7,289 nt of DNA from an uncultured Clostridia bacterium (GCA_938014855.1 CALLQM010000311.1:1-7289); one strand, 5' to 3'; positions 1-4,756 are shown, counted from the first letter of the stretch. Notes: generated by a model from the letters alone, not told the origin. Translations and numbers: made by a program.

Positions 1-1065
1 AGCGGCGAACCTGCCGACGGCTGGACCAACGAGCAGATGGTGAGCTATATCAAAGAACACCATATCAAATGCCCGGCATGCGGCGGCGAAAACTTCACCG
101 ATATCCGCAAATTTAACCTCATGTTTAAAACGTTCCAGGGCGTTACAGAAGATGCGAAGAACGAACTCTATCTGCGCCCGGAGACTGCGCAGGGTATTTT
201 CGTCAACTTCATGAACGTACAGCGCACCACCCGCAAAAAGCTCCCGTTCGGTGTTGCTCAGGTGGGCAAATCGTTCCGCAATGAAATTACACCCGGAAAC
301 TTCACATTCCGTACCCGCGAATTTGAGCAGATGGAGCTGGAATTCTTCTGCAAGCCGGATACCGATCTGGAGTGGTTCGAGTATTGGAGAAGCTACTGCG
401 AAAAATGGCTGCTGGATCTCGGCCTGCCAAGAGAACATATGCGCCTGCGCGACCATTCAAAAGAAGAATTGTCGTTCTATTCTAAGGCAACCACCGATAT
501 TGAGTATCTGTTCCCGTTTGGCTGGGGCGAACTATGGGGCATTGCCGACCGCACCAACTATGACTTGGGCCGCCATTCGGAAGTATCCGGAAAATCGCTC
601 GAATATTTCGATCAGGAAACCAACGAGCACTATGTTCCGTATGTCGTCGAGCCGTCTCTTGGAGCGGACCGCGTAGCGCTGGCATTCCTGTGCGACGCTT
701 ACGACGAAGAAGTTGTCAGCACCGACGAAAAAGGCAAGCAGGATACCCGCGTTGTCATGCGTCTGCATCCGGCGCTTGCTCCGTTTAAAGCCTGCGTACT
801 GCCGCTGTCCAAAAAGCTGTCGGAAGCTGCCGGCAAGGTTTATGCAGAGCTTGCCCGCGATTATATGGTCGACTATGATGAGTCGGGCTCGATTGGAAAA
901 CGCTATCGCCGTCAGGACGAGATCGGTACCCCGGTCTGCGTCACCTATGACTTTGAGAGTGAAACCGATGGCTGCGTCACCGTCCGCGACCGCGACACGA
1001 TGGAGCAGGAGCGTATCCCGATTGCATCCCTGGGCGAATATATCAAAAAGAAAATGCAGTTCTAA
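1..1065 (+). CDS. glyQS: Glycine--tRNA ligase (single-chain alpha2 type), C-terminal 354 residues
   Basis: This cytoplasmic class II enzyme charges tRNA-Gly with glycine using ATP. The reading frame is open from base 1, so the true start lies upstream of the window and roughly the first quarter of a protein of about 460 aa is missing. Counting visible residues: a Cys pair C-P-A-C at 24-27; the R-P-E-T-A-Q-G-I-F block at 59-67; class II motif 2 beginning F-R-N-E at 92-95 and running into the R-E-F-x-Q-M-E segment; and motif 3 G-A-D-R at 221-224. From about residue 254 to the end is the HGTP-type anticodon-binding domain, with G-S-I-G-K-R-Y-R-R-Q-D-E-I-G near 296-309 and a V-T-V-R-D-R-D strand. 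This is the alpha2 (eukaryote/archaeal-like) form rather than the alpha2-beta2 GlyQ/GlyS form. It ends in TAA, followed 10 nt later by a terminator. Identification is secure; only the symbol is conventional. Confidence 0.97.
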   Translation, partial: SGEPADGWTNEQMVSYIKEHHIKCPACGGENFTDIRKFNLMFKTFQGVTEDAKNELYLRPETAQGIFVNFMNVQRTTRKKLPFGVAQVGKSFRNEITPGNFTFRTREFEQMELEFFCKPDTDLEWFEYWRSYCEKWLLDLGLPREHMRLRDHSKEELSFYSKATTDIEYLFPFGWGELWGIADRTNYDLGRHSEVSGKSLEYFDQETNEHYVPYVVEPSLGADRVALAFLCDAYDEEVVSTDEKGKQDTRVVMRLHPALAPFKACVLPLSKKLSEAAGKVYAELARDYMVDYDESGSIGKRYRRQDEIGTPVCVTYDFESETDGCVTVRDRDTMEQERIPIASLGEYIKKKMQF

Positions 1066-1075
1066 GAAACAATCC

Positions 1076-1106
1076 GGGCATCCGCCGGTTGGCGGATGCC
1101 CTTTTT
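1076..1106 (+). terminator. Rho-independent terminator of the glycyl-tRNA synthetase gene
   Basis: A perfect 11-bp GC-rich stem (GGGCATCCGCC at 1076-1086 with its complement at 1091-1101) has a 4-nt loop and is followed directly by T5. It sits 10 nt after the stop codon and cleanly separates the synthetase gene from the tRNA promoter downstream. Confidence 0.95.
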
Positions 1107-1133
1107 GACCGCATTTATTTTCTTTTATTTTGC

Positions 1134-1162
1134 TTGACAAATTGATGGCAGGATGTTACAAT
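1134..1162 (+). promoter_or_regulatory. Strong sigma-A promoter for the tRNA-Pro transcript
   Basis: A perfect -35 hexamer TTGACA (1134-1139), an optimal 17-bp spacer, and a TACAAT -10 hexamer (1157-1162, one mismatch from consensus). Transcription should start near 1168-1170. Near-consensus elements like these are typical of stable RNA genes. The only gene downstream before a terminator is tRNA-Pro. Confidence 0.9.
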
Positions 1163-1168
1163 ATAGGG

Positions 1169-1284
1169 CGCACTGCTTATTATGTCGCCTGTGCAGGACA
1201 CGCGCAGTTTCTTTAAACTTTTTGTTAGAAAAAGTAGGGTTCCGTCGGCACAGACAAGTACAACGTAATTTTTGAGTGCATCAA
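1169..1284 (+). other. Long 5' leader of the tRNA-Pro transcript, potentially structured
   Basis: About 116 nt separate the predicted transcription start from the first base of the tRNA. I see no ORF with a ribosome binding site here. Three complementary pairs are present in nested, mutually compatible order: GCACT (1170-1174) with AGTGC (1275-1279); CTGTGC (1189-1194) with GCACAG (1248-1253); and ACTTTTT (1217-1223) with AAAAAGT (1229-1235), closing a GTTAG loop. Together they would make a rod ending 5 nt before the tRNA. RNase P would normally remove such a leader. Whether it is a separate small RNA or merely discarded cannot be told from one sequence, and short complements of 5-7 nt can occur by chance. 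Confidence 0.4.
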
Positions 1285-1360
1285 CGGGGTGTAGCGCAGT
1301 TGGTAGCGCGCCTGCTTTGGGAGCAGGATGCCGCAGGTTCAAATCCTGTCACTCCGACCA
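1285..1360 (+). tRNA. tRNA-Pro, anticodon UGG
   Basis: A complete 76-nt tRNA with encoded CCA end (1358-1360). The acceptor stem CGGGGTG (1285-1291) pairs with CACTCCG (1350-1356), including one G-T wobble; the discriminator base is A1357. The D arm carries GCGC/GCGC with a TTGGTA loop. The anticodon stem CCTGC/GCAGG (1311-1315/1323-1327) closes loop TTTGGGA, giving anticodon TGG at 1318-1320. The T arm contains the invariant GGTTCAAATCC pattern. By wobble, tRNA-Pro(UGG) can read CCA and, with U34 modification, the other proline codons. It is a single tRNA with its own promoter and terminator. Confidence 0.98.
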
Positions 1361-1362
1361 AG

Positions 1363-1395
1363 AAAGCCATCCGAATTTTTCGGATGGCTTTTTTT
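1363..1395 (+). terminator. Rho-independent terminator of tRNA-Pro
   Basis: An 11-bp stem, AAAGCCATCCG (1363-1373) with CGGATGGCTTT (1381-1391), leads into a T-tract at 1389-1395. It begins only 2 nt after the CCA end, so the tRNA's 3' trailer is the terminator hairpin itself. Confidence 0.93.
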
Positions 1396-1462
1396 ATGCC
1401 GTCAGCGTAAACCCGCATGACAAGCTGGTTTGCATACATCTACCAGCCGATATATTGAGTGT

Positions 1463-1501
1463 AAAAAATCCCGCCTATGATGAAAGCATTGGCGGGATTT
1501 T
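1463..1501 (-). terminator. Terminator, mainly for the 158-aa minus-strand gene; possibly bidirectional
   Basis: An 11-bp stem (AAAATCCCGCC at 1465-1475 and its complement at 1491-1501) encloses a 15-nt loop. Read on the minus strand it is followed by T6 (A-tract at 1463-1468), about 80 nt after the stop of the gene at 1582-2058. On the plus strand it has a shorter T4 and could back up the tRNA terminator. Between this and the tRNA terminator lies only a weak GCTGGT/ACCAGC inverted repeat (1424-1429/1442-1447) and no gene. Confidence 0.8.
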
Positions 1502-1581
1502 GTGATTCGGTTTACAATTGGACAACGGACGTTTGCAATCTTTTGCAGTTGATGGAATTAAAACAATTTAAGGTATTGAAG

Positions 1582-2058
1582 TTAAAATAATTCTTCAAAC
1601 CGAGTTGCTTTAATTTGCATAGCATTTTCTCTTCCACCACCTACAGAAATACGATAAGCTCGTTCATTCTTTTTTCGACTGATAGTAATCGAGTTTTTAT
1701 CAAGATCAAGTAAGTTGTGAACTTCATCCTTGTCTAAAACTGCAATTTCACTATCAACAAGTCCCTTTATACCACATACGAGTGCAATGACAAGATTATA
1801 CCCGTTTGCTAAATACTCAATAATTTCTTGTTTATCGCGATCAGTCAAAGTAAATAGCCAGCTGTTATAATCGGGTGTTTTAATATCTTGCTTGTCCGCG
1901 CGATATTTGATAAATAGTCGGCATTCACCGGTATCAGTGGTCAAATCATATACCTGTCGATTATCATCGCTCTCAACCATAGCAGGATTTATATGACTAT
2001 TAAAAAGCATAGACAAGACAGCACCATAGTAAAAATCTGCAACTTTAATTTTTGACAT
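1582..2058 (-). CDS. Uncharacterised 158-aa protein
   Basis: I do not recognise this family. The start is the ATG at 2058-2056, because a perfect AGGAGG (2071-2066) sits 7 nt upstream. An in-frame codon further upstream (2085) would put the ribosome binding site inside the gene. The product (MSKIKVADFYYG... to ...TRFEELF) is soluble, with no signal peptide or membrane segment. The N-terminal part looks like alternating strand and helix. There is a W-L-F-T-L-T-D-R-D-K-Q segment around residues 67-77, a helix, then a strand-rich C-terminal third (S-I-T-I-S-R, A-Y-R-I-S-V-G-G-G-R, I-K-A-T-R-F). The order of strands and helices loosely recalls small nuclease-like or DNA-binding domains, but I see no complete PD-(D/E)xK motif and infer no activity. 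It is a single-gene unit with its own extended -10 promoter and terminator. Confidence 0.85.
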   Translation of the reverse strand: MSKIKVADFYYGAVLSMLFNSHINPAMVESDDNRQVYDLTTDTGECRLFIKYRADKQDIKTPDYNSWLFTLTDRDKQEIIEYLANGYNLVIALVCGIKGLVDSEIAVLDKDEVHNLLDLDKNSITISRKKNERAYRISVGGGRENAMQIKATRFEELF

Positions 2059-2142
2059 AATATAACCTCCTAATAATACTATCAAATTTGAATTAGAAGT
2101 ACTTTAACAGAGATGTGCTCTTTCATAATTTTATTTATATTT

Positions 2143-2151
2143 ATTATAGCA
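2143..2151 (-). promoter_or_regulatory. Extended -10 promoter for the 158-aa gene
   Basis: On the minus strand the sequence reads TGCTATAAT: a perfect TATAAT with the TGn extension that compensates for a weak -35. The region 17 bp upstream (AGTAAA) is a poor -35 match. Initiation would fall near 2136, giving a leader of about 78 nt. Confidence 0.65.
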
Positions 2152-2331
2152 TAATACTTAATATTTTTACTATTTTCGACTCCTAAAGATTTCTTGCTGA
2201 ATATAGTAAAACTATATAAAACGGTTTTTCAACCAGTCCTAATAAATATCCGAGTCCTTCTTCGTTTAATTGAGGGTAGATGTTTAAATTCTTGGTTTCG
2301 GATTTTTCTCCTTTTGTTTTGTCTGCTTTTT

Positions 2332-2340
2332 TGCTATACT
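2332..2340 (+). promoter_or_regulatory. Extended -10 promoter for the DUF2500 gene
   Basis: The sequence is TGCTATACT: a TATACT -10 with the TGn extension. No good -35 lies at 16-18 bp (only T-rich sequence). The predicted start near 2347 leaves a leader of about 28 nt ahead of the TTG start codon. Confidence 0.6.
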
Positions 2341-2374
2341 AATTGCAGACATAAAATAATTGGAGGGGACAGGG

Positions 2375-2773
2375 TTGGTAGATTCACCTTTTCATGAACT
2401 TATATTATTAATGTTTATCAATGTGCCGGTCATCATTATGATTGGATTTATTGTTATATTTGGTGTGATAATTGTGCGTTTAATACAAGGTGCAAAGCAG
2501 TGGAAGCGCAACAACGAATCTGCGGTACTTACGGTTGATGCATTTGTGGTGACAAAACGAACAGAGATGCACCACCACAATAGAAGAACGAGCAATATGC
2601 ATCACATGTCATCGACCACTACAAATTACTACGCTACATTTGAAGTAAGCAGTGGAGACCGTATGGAATTTCTAATTCGCAATACCGAATATGGAATGCT
2701 TGCCGAAAACGACAAAGGAAAACTGACCTTTCAAGGTACACGCTATTTGGGATTTGAACGCACCAAAAGCTGA
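2375..2773 (+). CDS. DUF2500 family membrane-anchored protein (132 aa)
   Basis: The function of the DUF2500 family (E. coli YhhM type) is unknown. The N-terminus (about residues 9-36) is one strongly hydrophobic helix, followed by R-L-I-Q-G-A-K-Q-W and a compact beta-rich domain. The conserved family pattern is clear at the end: Y-Y-A-T-F-E-V-S-S-G-D-R-M-E-F, then E-Y-G-M-L-A-E-N-D-K-G-K-L-T-F-Q-G-T-R-Y-L-G-F-E-R. A His/Met-rich loop lies at residues 65-78 (M-H-H-H ... M-H-H-M). The start is inferred to be TTG at 2375, because GGAGGGG (2362-2368) is placed 6 nt upstream. The other in-frame TTG, at 2360, overlaps that site. It is monocistronic, with its own promoter and a long terminator. Orientation of the domain (cytoplasmic or external) is not evident. 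Confidence 0.92.
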   Translation: MVDSPFHELILLMFINVPVIIMIGFIVIFGVIIVRLIQGAKQWKRNNESAVLTVDAFVVTKRTEMHHHNRRTSNMHHMSSTTTNYYATFEVSSGDRMEFLIRNTEYGMLAENDKGKLTFQGTRYLGFERTKS

Positions 2774-2797
2774 TAACAATTATTCGTAAAACAATCA

Positions 2798-2841
2798 AAA
2801 GCAAAAGCCTCGATACAAACTTGTATTGAGGCTTTTGCTTT
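2798..2841 (+). terminator. Long rho-independent terminator after the DUF2500 gene
   Basis: An almost perfect stem of about 20 bp (2798-2817 with 2822-2841, one G-T pair) has a 4-nt loop and lies about 25 nt after the stop codon. The 3' arm ends in TTT followed by AT-rich sequence, so the T-tract itself is short. Confidence 0.85.
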
Positions 2842-2866
2842 ATAAGTATAATTTTATCCGTGATGT

Positions 2867-2894
2867 AAAAAAAAGATACCGCTTTCGCGGCATC
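2867..2894 (-). terminator. Terminator of the 51-aa minus-strand gene
   Basis: On the minus strand, GATGCCGC and GCGGTATC (2894-2887/2882-2875) form an 8-bp stem with one G-T pair, capped by a stable GAAA tetraloop and followed by T8. It starts 9 nt after the stop codon. Confidence 0.92.
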
Positions 2895-2903
2895 AACGAA
2901 TTA

Positions 2904-3059
2904 TTACAATAGTTCTCGAATCTCTCTTCGTACACTTCTCATTCGTTCAACCCATGCGCAGATTTCTGAAACATCGCCCTTTTCTTTCGCGCGTTCAAGT
3001 CCATTCCCATAAATCGTTAGTTTACTTCTCAATGCTCCAATTTTTTTCTGTTCGCTCAA
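2904..3059 (-). CDS. Small helical protein, 51 aa, unknown function
   Basis: I do not recognise the family. TTG at 3059-3057 is chosen as start because AAAGGAGG (3074-3067) lies 7 nt upstream. The ATG at 3092 would place the ribosome binding site inside the coding region and precede the promoter's likely start site. The product is very hydrophilic and predicted all-helical: L-R-S-K-L-T-I-Y-G-N-G-L-E-R-A-K-E-K-G-D, then a second helix W-V-E-R-M-R-S-V-R-R-E-I-R-E-L-L. This could be a two-helix hairpin or a short coiled coil. It has its own promoter and terminator, so it is probably a genuine expressed micro-gene. A role as a small regulator or adaptor is possible but not shown. Confidence 0.8.
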   Translation of the reverse strand: MSEQKKIGALRSKLTIYGNGLERAKEKGDVSEICAWVERMRSVRREIRELL

Positions 3060-3080
3060 CGTTAAACCTCCTTTATTATA

Positions 3081-3109
3081 ATTATAACACATCGTATAAA
3101 AAATGTAAA
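3081..3109 (-). promoter_or_regulatory. Sigma-A promoter of the 51-aa gene
   Basis: On the minus strand there is a -35 TTTACA (3109-3104), a 17-bp spacer, and a perfect TATAAT -10 (3086-3081). Transcription would begin around 3074, essentially at the ribosome binding site, so the 5' leader is very short. A second TATAAT overlaps just downstream (3080-3075). Confidence 0.75.
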
Positions 3110-3156
3110 ATTATATGCATAGTAAAAGTGTAGAACAAAAATCTTGTACACATATC

Positions 3157-3173
3157 ATGGTATCATTTACCAT
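3157..3173. repeat. Inverted repeat ATGGTA-N5-TACCAT, possible operator
   Basis: A perfect 6-bp dyad (3157-3162 and 3168-3173) separated by 5 bp lies in AT-rich non-coding DNA, about 50 bp upstream of the -35 of the 51-aa gene. The size fits a dimeric regulator's site, but I cannot match it to a known operator and it has no T-tract to suggest termination. Confidence 0.35.
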
Positions 3174-3260
3174 AAATTATACATATAAATTGTTCAATAA
3201 TAAAAAAACATCCGATATGACAGTATTACTACAGAATAATCATAACATATTATTTGTAAA

Positions 3261-3277
3261 TTGTCACGCTTTGTCAC
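3261..3277. repeat. TTGTCAC direct repeat, 10-bp period
   Basis: Two identical heptamers at 3261-3267 and 3271-3277 are offset by exactly 10 bp, about one helical turn. They lie in the non-coding stretch between the 51-aa gene and the terminator of the 61-aa gene. A regulatory role is conjecture. Confidence 0.3.
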
Positions 3278-3321
3278 TTTTTAGCGCAAAAAACATCACA
3301 TTCCAAAGTTTTTTTATTCAT

Positions 3322-3357
3322 AAAAGAAAAAACGCTTTGACTCAAATTCAAAGCGTT
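3322..3357 (-). terminator. Terminator of the 61-aa minus-strand gene
   Basis: A perfect 10-bp stem (AACGCTTTGA at 3331-3340 with its complement at 3348-3357) has a 7-nt loop. On the minus strand it is followed by TTTT-C-TTTT. It starts 12 nt beyond the stop codon of the gene at 3370-3555. Confidence 0.9.
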
Positions 3358-3369
3358 CATATGTATGAT

Positions 3370-3555
3370 TTAAATTTCTATAATTTCTACATTATCATTT
3401 TTATTTTCCAATTCACGATAGACGGCAATGGTAGCAAGTGTATCTCCAAGCTGAACGAAAATAGCGGCATATTTTACAAGCTCATCGATGCTCATAGATT
3501 CGGACATGGAGATTGCCAAAGCAGAAATGGAAGCAGTTAAGTCGTATGGATTCAA
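3370..3555 (-). CDS. Conserved small clostridial-type protein, 61 aa, unknown function
   Basis: The product begins M-N-P-Y-D-L-T-A-S-I-S-A-L-A-I and contains S-I-D-E-L-V-K-Y-A-A-I-F-V-Q-L-G-D-T-L-A-T-I, then an acidic tail. I recognise this N-P-x-x-L-T-A ... D-E-L ... F-x-Q-L-G-D-T-L-A-T-I pattern as that of short uncharacterised proteins in Clostridia, possibly DUF6774, though I am unsure of the name. It is predicted mainly helical and mildly amphipathic, with no clear membrane segment. TTG at 3555-3553 is the likely start, because the preceding GGAGAGGTGATTTC on the minus strand closely matches the 16S anti-SD complement. The GTG at 3564 lies inside that site. It is a monocistronic unit ending in a good terminator. 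No convincing promoter hexamers were seen upstream. Confidence 0.85.
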   Translation of the reverse strand: MNPYDLTASISALAISMSESMSIDELVKYAAIFVQLGDTLATIAVYRELENKNDNVEIIEI

Positions 3556-3880
3556 AGAAATCACCTCTCCAAATTGTATAAAAAAGTCAAATTACAATGT
3601 GTAAAAAAACTCCGTATTTTCACCGCATGTTGAAAACTCTGTGGAAAACGTTGAAAATCACAAGATATGTGTTGAAAACAAAATCACGCTCAATATATTG
3701 GGCATGTAAAAAGCATGTGTTTTTCTATGTAAAAAATAGAATATACAGTGAGGATAATTTAAGCGAAAGTTTGATTAAAAAGGTAAAAAAAGAAACATGG
3801 AAATCAATAAACAAACATAAAATATTAATATTATTCTATGTAGCGTGCCCAAAATACAGCACAAGGAGTTTGGATGCAAA
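3556..3880. other. AT-rich geneless stretch between two divergent genes
   Basis: About 325 bases have no supported gene. They hold the ribosome binding sites of the two flanking genes, a cluster of DnaA-box-like 9-mers (3598-3679, listed separately) and low-complexity A-rich sequence from about 3680 to 3840. An open frame of 95 basic codons (3597-3884) crosses it and ends in a 4-nt ATGA overlap with the next gene, but it has no ribosome binding site and reads like A-rich noise. Confidence 0.6.
3598..3679. other. Cluster of DnaA-box-like 9-mers
   Basis: Five similar 9-mers occur in the same orientation: TGTGTAAAA (3598-3606), TGTTGAAAA (3628-3636), TGTGGAAAA (3640-3648), CGTTGAAAA (3649-3657) and TGTTGAAAA (3670-3678). 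Read on the minus strand, the first and third match the relaxed DnaA-box consensus TTWTNCACA exactly. The others differ by one or two bases. The last four start at offsets of 12, 9 and 21 bp. No dnaA, dnaN or AT-rich unwinding element is nearby, so this is not evidently the chromosomal origin. It could be a regulatory or titration cluster, or a chance result of A-rich sequence. Confidence 0.35.
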
Positions 3881-4303
3881 ATGAAGTCACTGATGGCAAA
3901 ATATACATATTTATTTTTATTTGGTGGTTTGGCGTATTTTTTAATTGAGATGATTTGGCGTGGACGCTCTCATTTGGCAATGGCAATTGTTGGGGGACTC
4001 TGCTTTGTTTTGATTGGATTCATAAACGAAGGAATTCTGCGGCATGGAACGCCGTTGATTTTGCAGATGACCATAGCCGCAGGGATTGTCGTTGTGACGG
4101 AATTGATCGCAGGGCTGATCCTCAACGTTTGGCTTGGCTTTGCCATTTGGGATTACAGCAATCTGCCGCTCAACTTATGGGGACAAATATGTCCGCAGTT
4201 TGTGGGCGCATGGTGGCTGCTCTCGCTGGTCGGAATCGTATTAGATGATTATATACGGTATTGGTTTTTTGATGAGGAAAAACCAAAATATCGCTTTTTT
4301 TAA
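3881..4303 (+). CDS. Four-helix membrane protein, CmpB-type 'putative ABC transporter permease' family (140 aa)
   Basis: This is an integral membrane protein with about four hydrophobic segments (roughly residues 9-25, 31-50, 58-82 and 105-122). The signature V-V-T-E-L-I-A-G-L-I-L-N-x-W-L-G-F-A-I-W-D-Y-S-N-L-P-L-N-L-W-G-Q-I-C-P, residues 71-105 (x marks V83), matches what I know of the Pfam ABC_trans_CmpB family, which databases label 'putative ABC transporter permease'. No ATPase gene is adjacent, so a transport role is unproven. Conserved polar residues (E74, W90, D91, Y92, N99) sit in or next to the membrane. The start is ATG at 3881. AAGGAG at 3863-3868 lies 12 nt upstream, somewhat far, and ATG 3893 is a further in-frame alternative. 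The C-terminus is charged and probably cytoplasmic. Confidence 0.88.
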   Translation: MKSLMAKYTYLFLFGGLAYFLIEMIWRGRSHLAMAIVGGLCFVLIGFINEGILRHGTPLILQMTIAAGIVVVTELIAGLILNVWLGFAIWDYSNLPLNLWGQICPQFVGAWWLLSLVGIVLDDYIRYWFFDEEKPKYRFF

Positions 4304-4306
4304 CAT

Positions 4307-4343
4307 AAAACAACAGCCCGCTTCAAGCGGGCTGTTGTTTTTT
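4307..4343. terminator. Bidirectional terminator between convergent genes
   Basis: A 12-bp GC-rich stem (CAACAGCCCGCT at 4311-4322 with its complement at 4326-4337) has a 3-nt loop, T6 on the right (4338-4343) and A4 on the left. It lies 3 nt after the permease-like gene's stop and 2 nt from the end of the 57-aa minus-strand gene, so it can serve both. Confidence 0.92.
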
Positions 4344-4345
4344 CG

Positions 4346-4519
4346 CTATTGATCTCCACGTAAAAGATTTTCCGCATAGTCACGCAGGTTTTCAAATGTG
4401 TTGACACTGCCGGAACGGGTGCTGATTTGGTCACGCACATAGTCTGGCAGAGAATCAAAGTACTGTTTGGCTTGCTGGTTTCCCTGAAACAGGGCATTCA
4501 TATCTTTAAATTTTTTCAT
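4346..4519 (-). CDS. Small conserved hypothetical protein, 57 aa
   Basis: The gene is short and easily overlooked. ATG at 4519-4517 is preceded by AAGAGGAAC (4533-4525) at normal spacing and the frame ends in TAG. The product begins M-K-K-F-K-D-M-N-A-L-F-Q-G-N-Q-Q-A-K-Q-Y-F and continues S-L-P-D-Y-V-R-D-Q-I-S, then N-T-F-E-N-L-R-D-Y-A-E-N-L-L-R-G-D-Q. The pattern of a hydrophobic F-x-S-L-P-x-Y-V-x-x-x-I helix followed by E-x-L-x-x-Y-A-E-N-L-L is one I associate with short uncharacterised Firmicutes proteins. It is soluble and predicted two- or three-helix, with no known function. It is the second gene of an operon with the 72-aa gene upstream (18-nt gap) and ends at the shared bidirectional terminator. 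Confidence 0.85.
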   Translation of the reverse strand: MKKFKDMNALFQGNQQAKQYFDSLPDYVRDQISTRSGSVNTFENLRDYAENLLRGDQ

Positions 4520-4537
4520 GTTTCGTTCCTCTTTTGG

Positions 4538-4756
4538 TTAAGATTCAGAATCTTGATTTGAATAATGGATTTTGGATGACTCAACTTTGGTCTGCGGGAT
4601 ATTATAAATAGCAGAATAGGACTCCGCTTCATCCTCTGTATAAGGGTTGGACGGCATCAAACCGGTACAATCCATTGTAGATGCTACGTTATTTTGTTTT
4701 AAAAAATCACTATCATCAAGAGGAACGCCATAACGGTCGGTTTTTCGTTTCTCCAT
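4538..4756 (-). CDS. Small conserved hypothetical protein, 72 aa
   Basis: ATG at 4756-4754 follows AAAAGGAG (4772-4765) with 8-nt spacing. The product is hydrophilic and probably largely disordered: a basic N-terminus (M-E-K-R-K-T-D-R-Y-G-V-P-L-D), then D-S-D-F-L, then D-C-T-G-L-M-P-S-N-P-Y-T-E-D-E-A-E-S-Y-S-A-I-Y-N-I-P (residues 29-54), ending in a Ser/Gln/Asp-rich tail. The central C-T-G-L-x-P-x-x-P ... E-x-E-A-E-S-Y block looks conserved and could be a binding peptide. No function is known to me. It is the first gene of a two-gene operon with the 57-aa gene. Upstream to 4962 there is only AT-rich DNA, and a possible TTGTTA/TAAATT promoter is too weak to call. Confidence 0.85.
   Translation of the reverse strand: MEKRKTDRYGVPLDDSDFLKQNNVASTMDCTGLMPSNPYTEDEAESYSAIYNIPQTKVESSKIHYSNQDSES

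Larger units (their letters stand above)
2059..2374. other. Divergent intergenic region with two outward-facing promoters
   Basis: About 315 AT-rich bases lie between two divergent genes. They hold the two ribosome binding sites and two extended -10 promoters, listed separately. The middle part (about 2160-2310) shows no further gene, terminator or clear operator that I can support. One reading frame at 2194-2397 lacks a ribosome binding site and overlaps the next gene's start, so I do not count it. Confidence 0.6.

Noticed and set aside
532..1140. 202-codon minus-strand frame opposite the glycyl-tRNA synthetase gene
   Set aside because: It is an antisense shadow that also spans the synthetase terminator and the tRNA promoter.
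1134..1284. T-box or other riboswitch upstream of the tRNA
   Set aside because: I could not find a T-box bulge sequence or a terminator/antiterminator pair inside the leader, and T-boxes control amino-acid genes rather than tRNA genes.
2194..2397. 67-codon plus-strand frame with a hydrophobic segment
   Set aside because: It has no ribosome binding site and overlaps the promoter, ribosome binding site and start of the DUF2500 gene in another frame.
3115..3540. 141-codon plus-strand open frame
   Set aside because: It runs antisense through the well-supported 61-aa gene and its terminator, has no ribosome binding site, and its composition is that of random AT-rich sequence.
3556..3880. Chromosomal replication origin
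   Set aside because: There are DnaA-box-like repeats, but no dnaA/dnaN/rpmH/recF neighbours and no clear unwinding element. The boxes are mostly imperfect.
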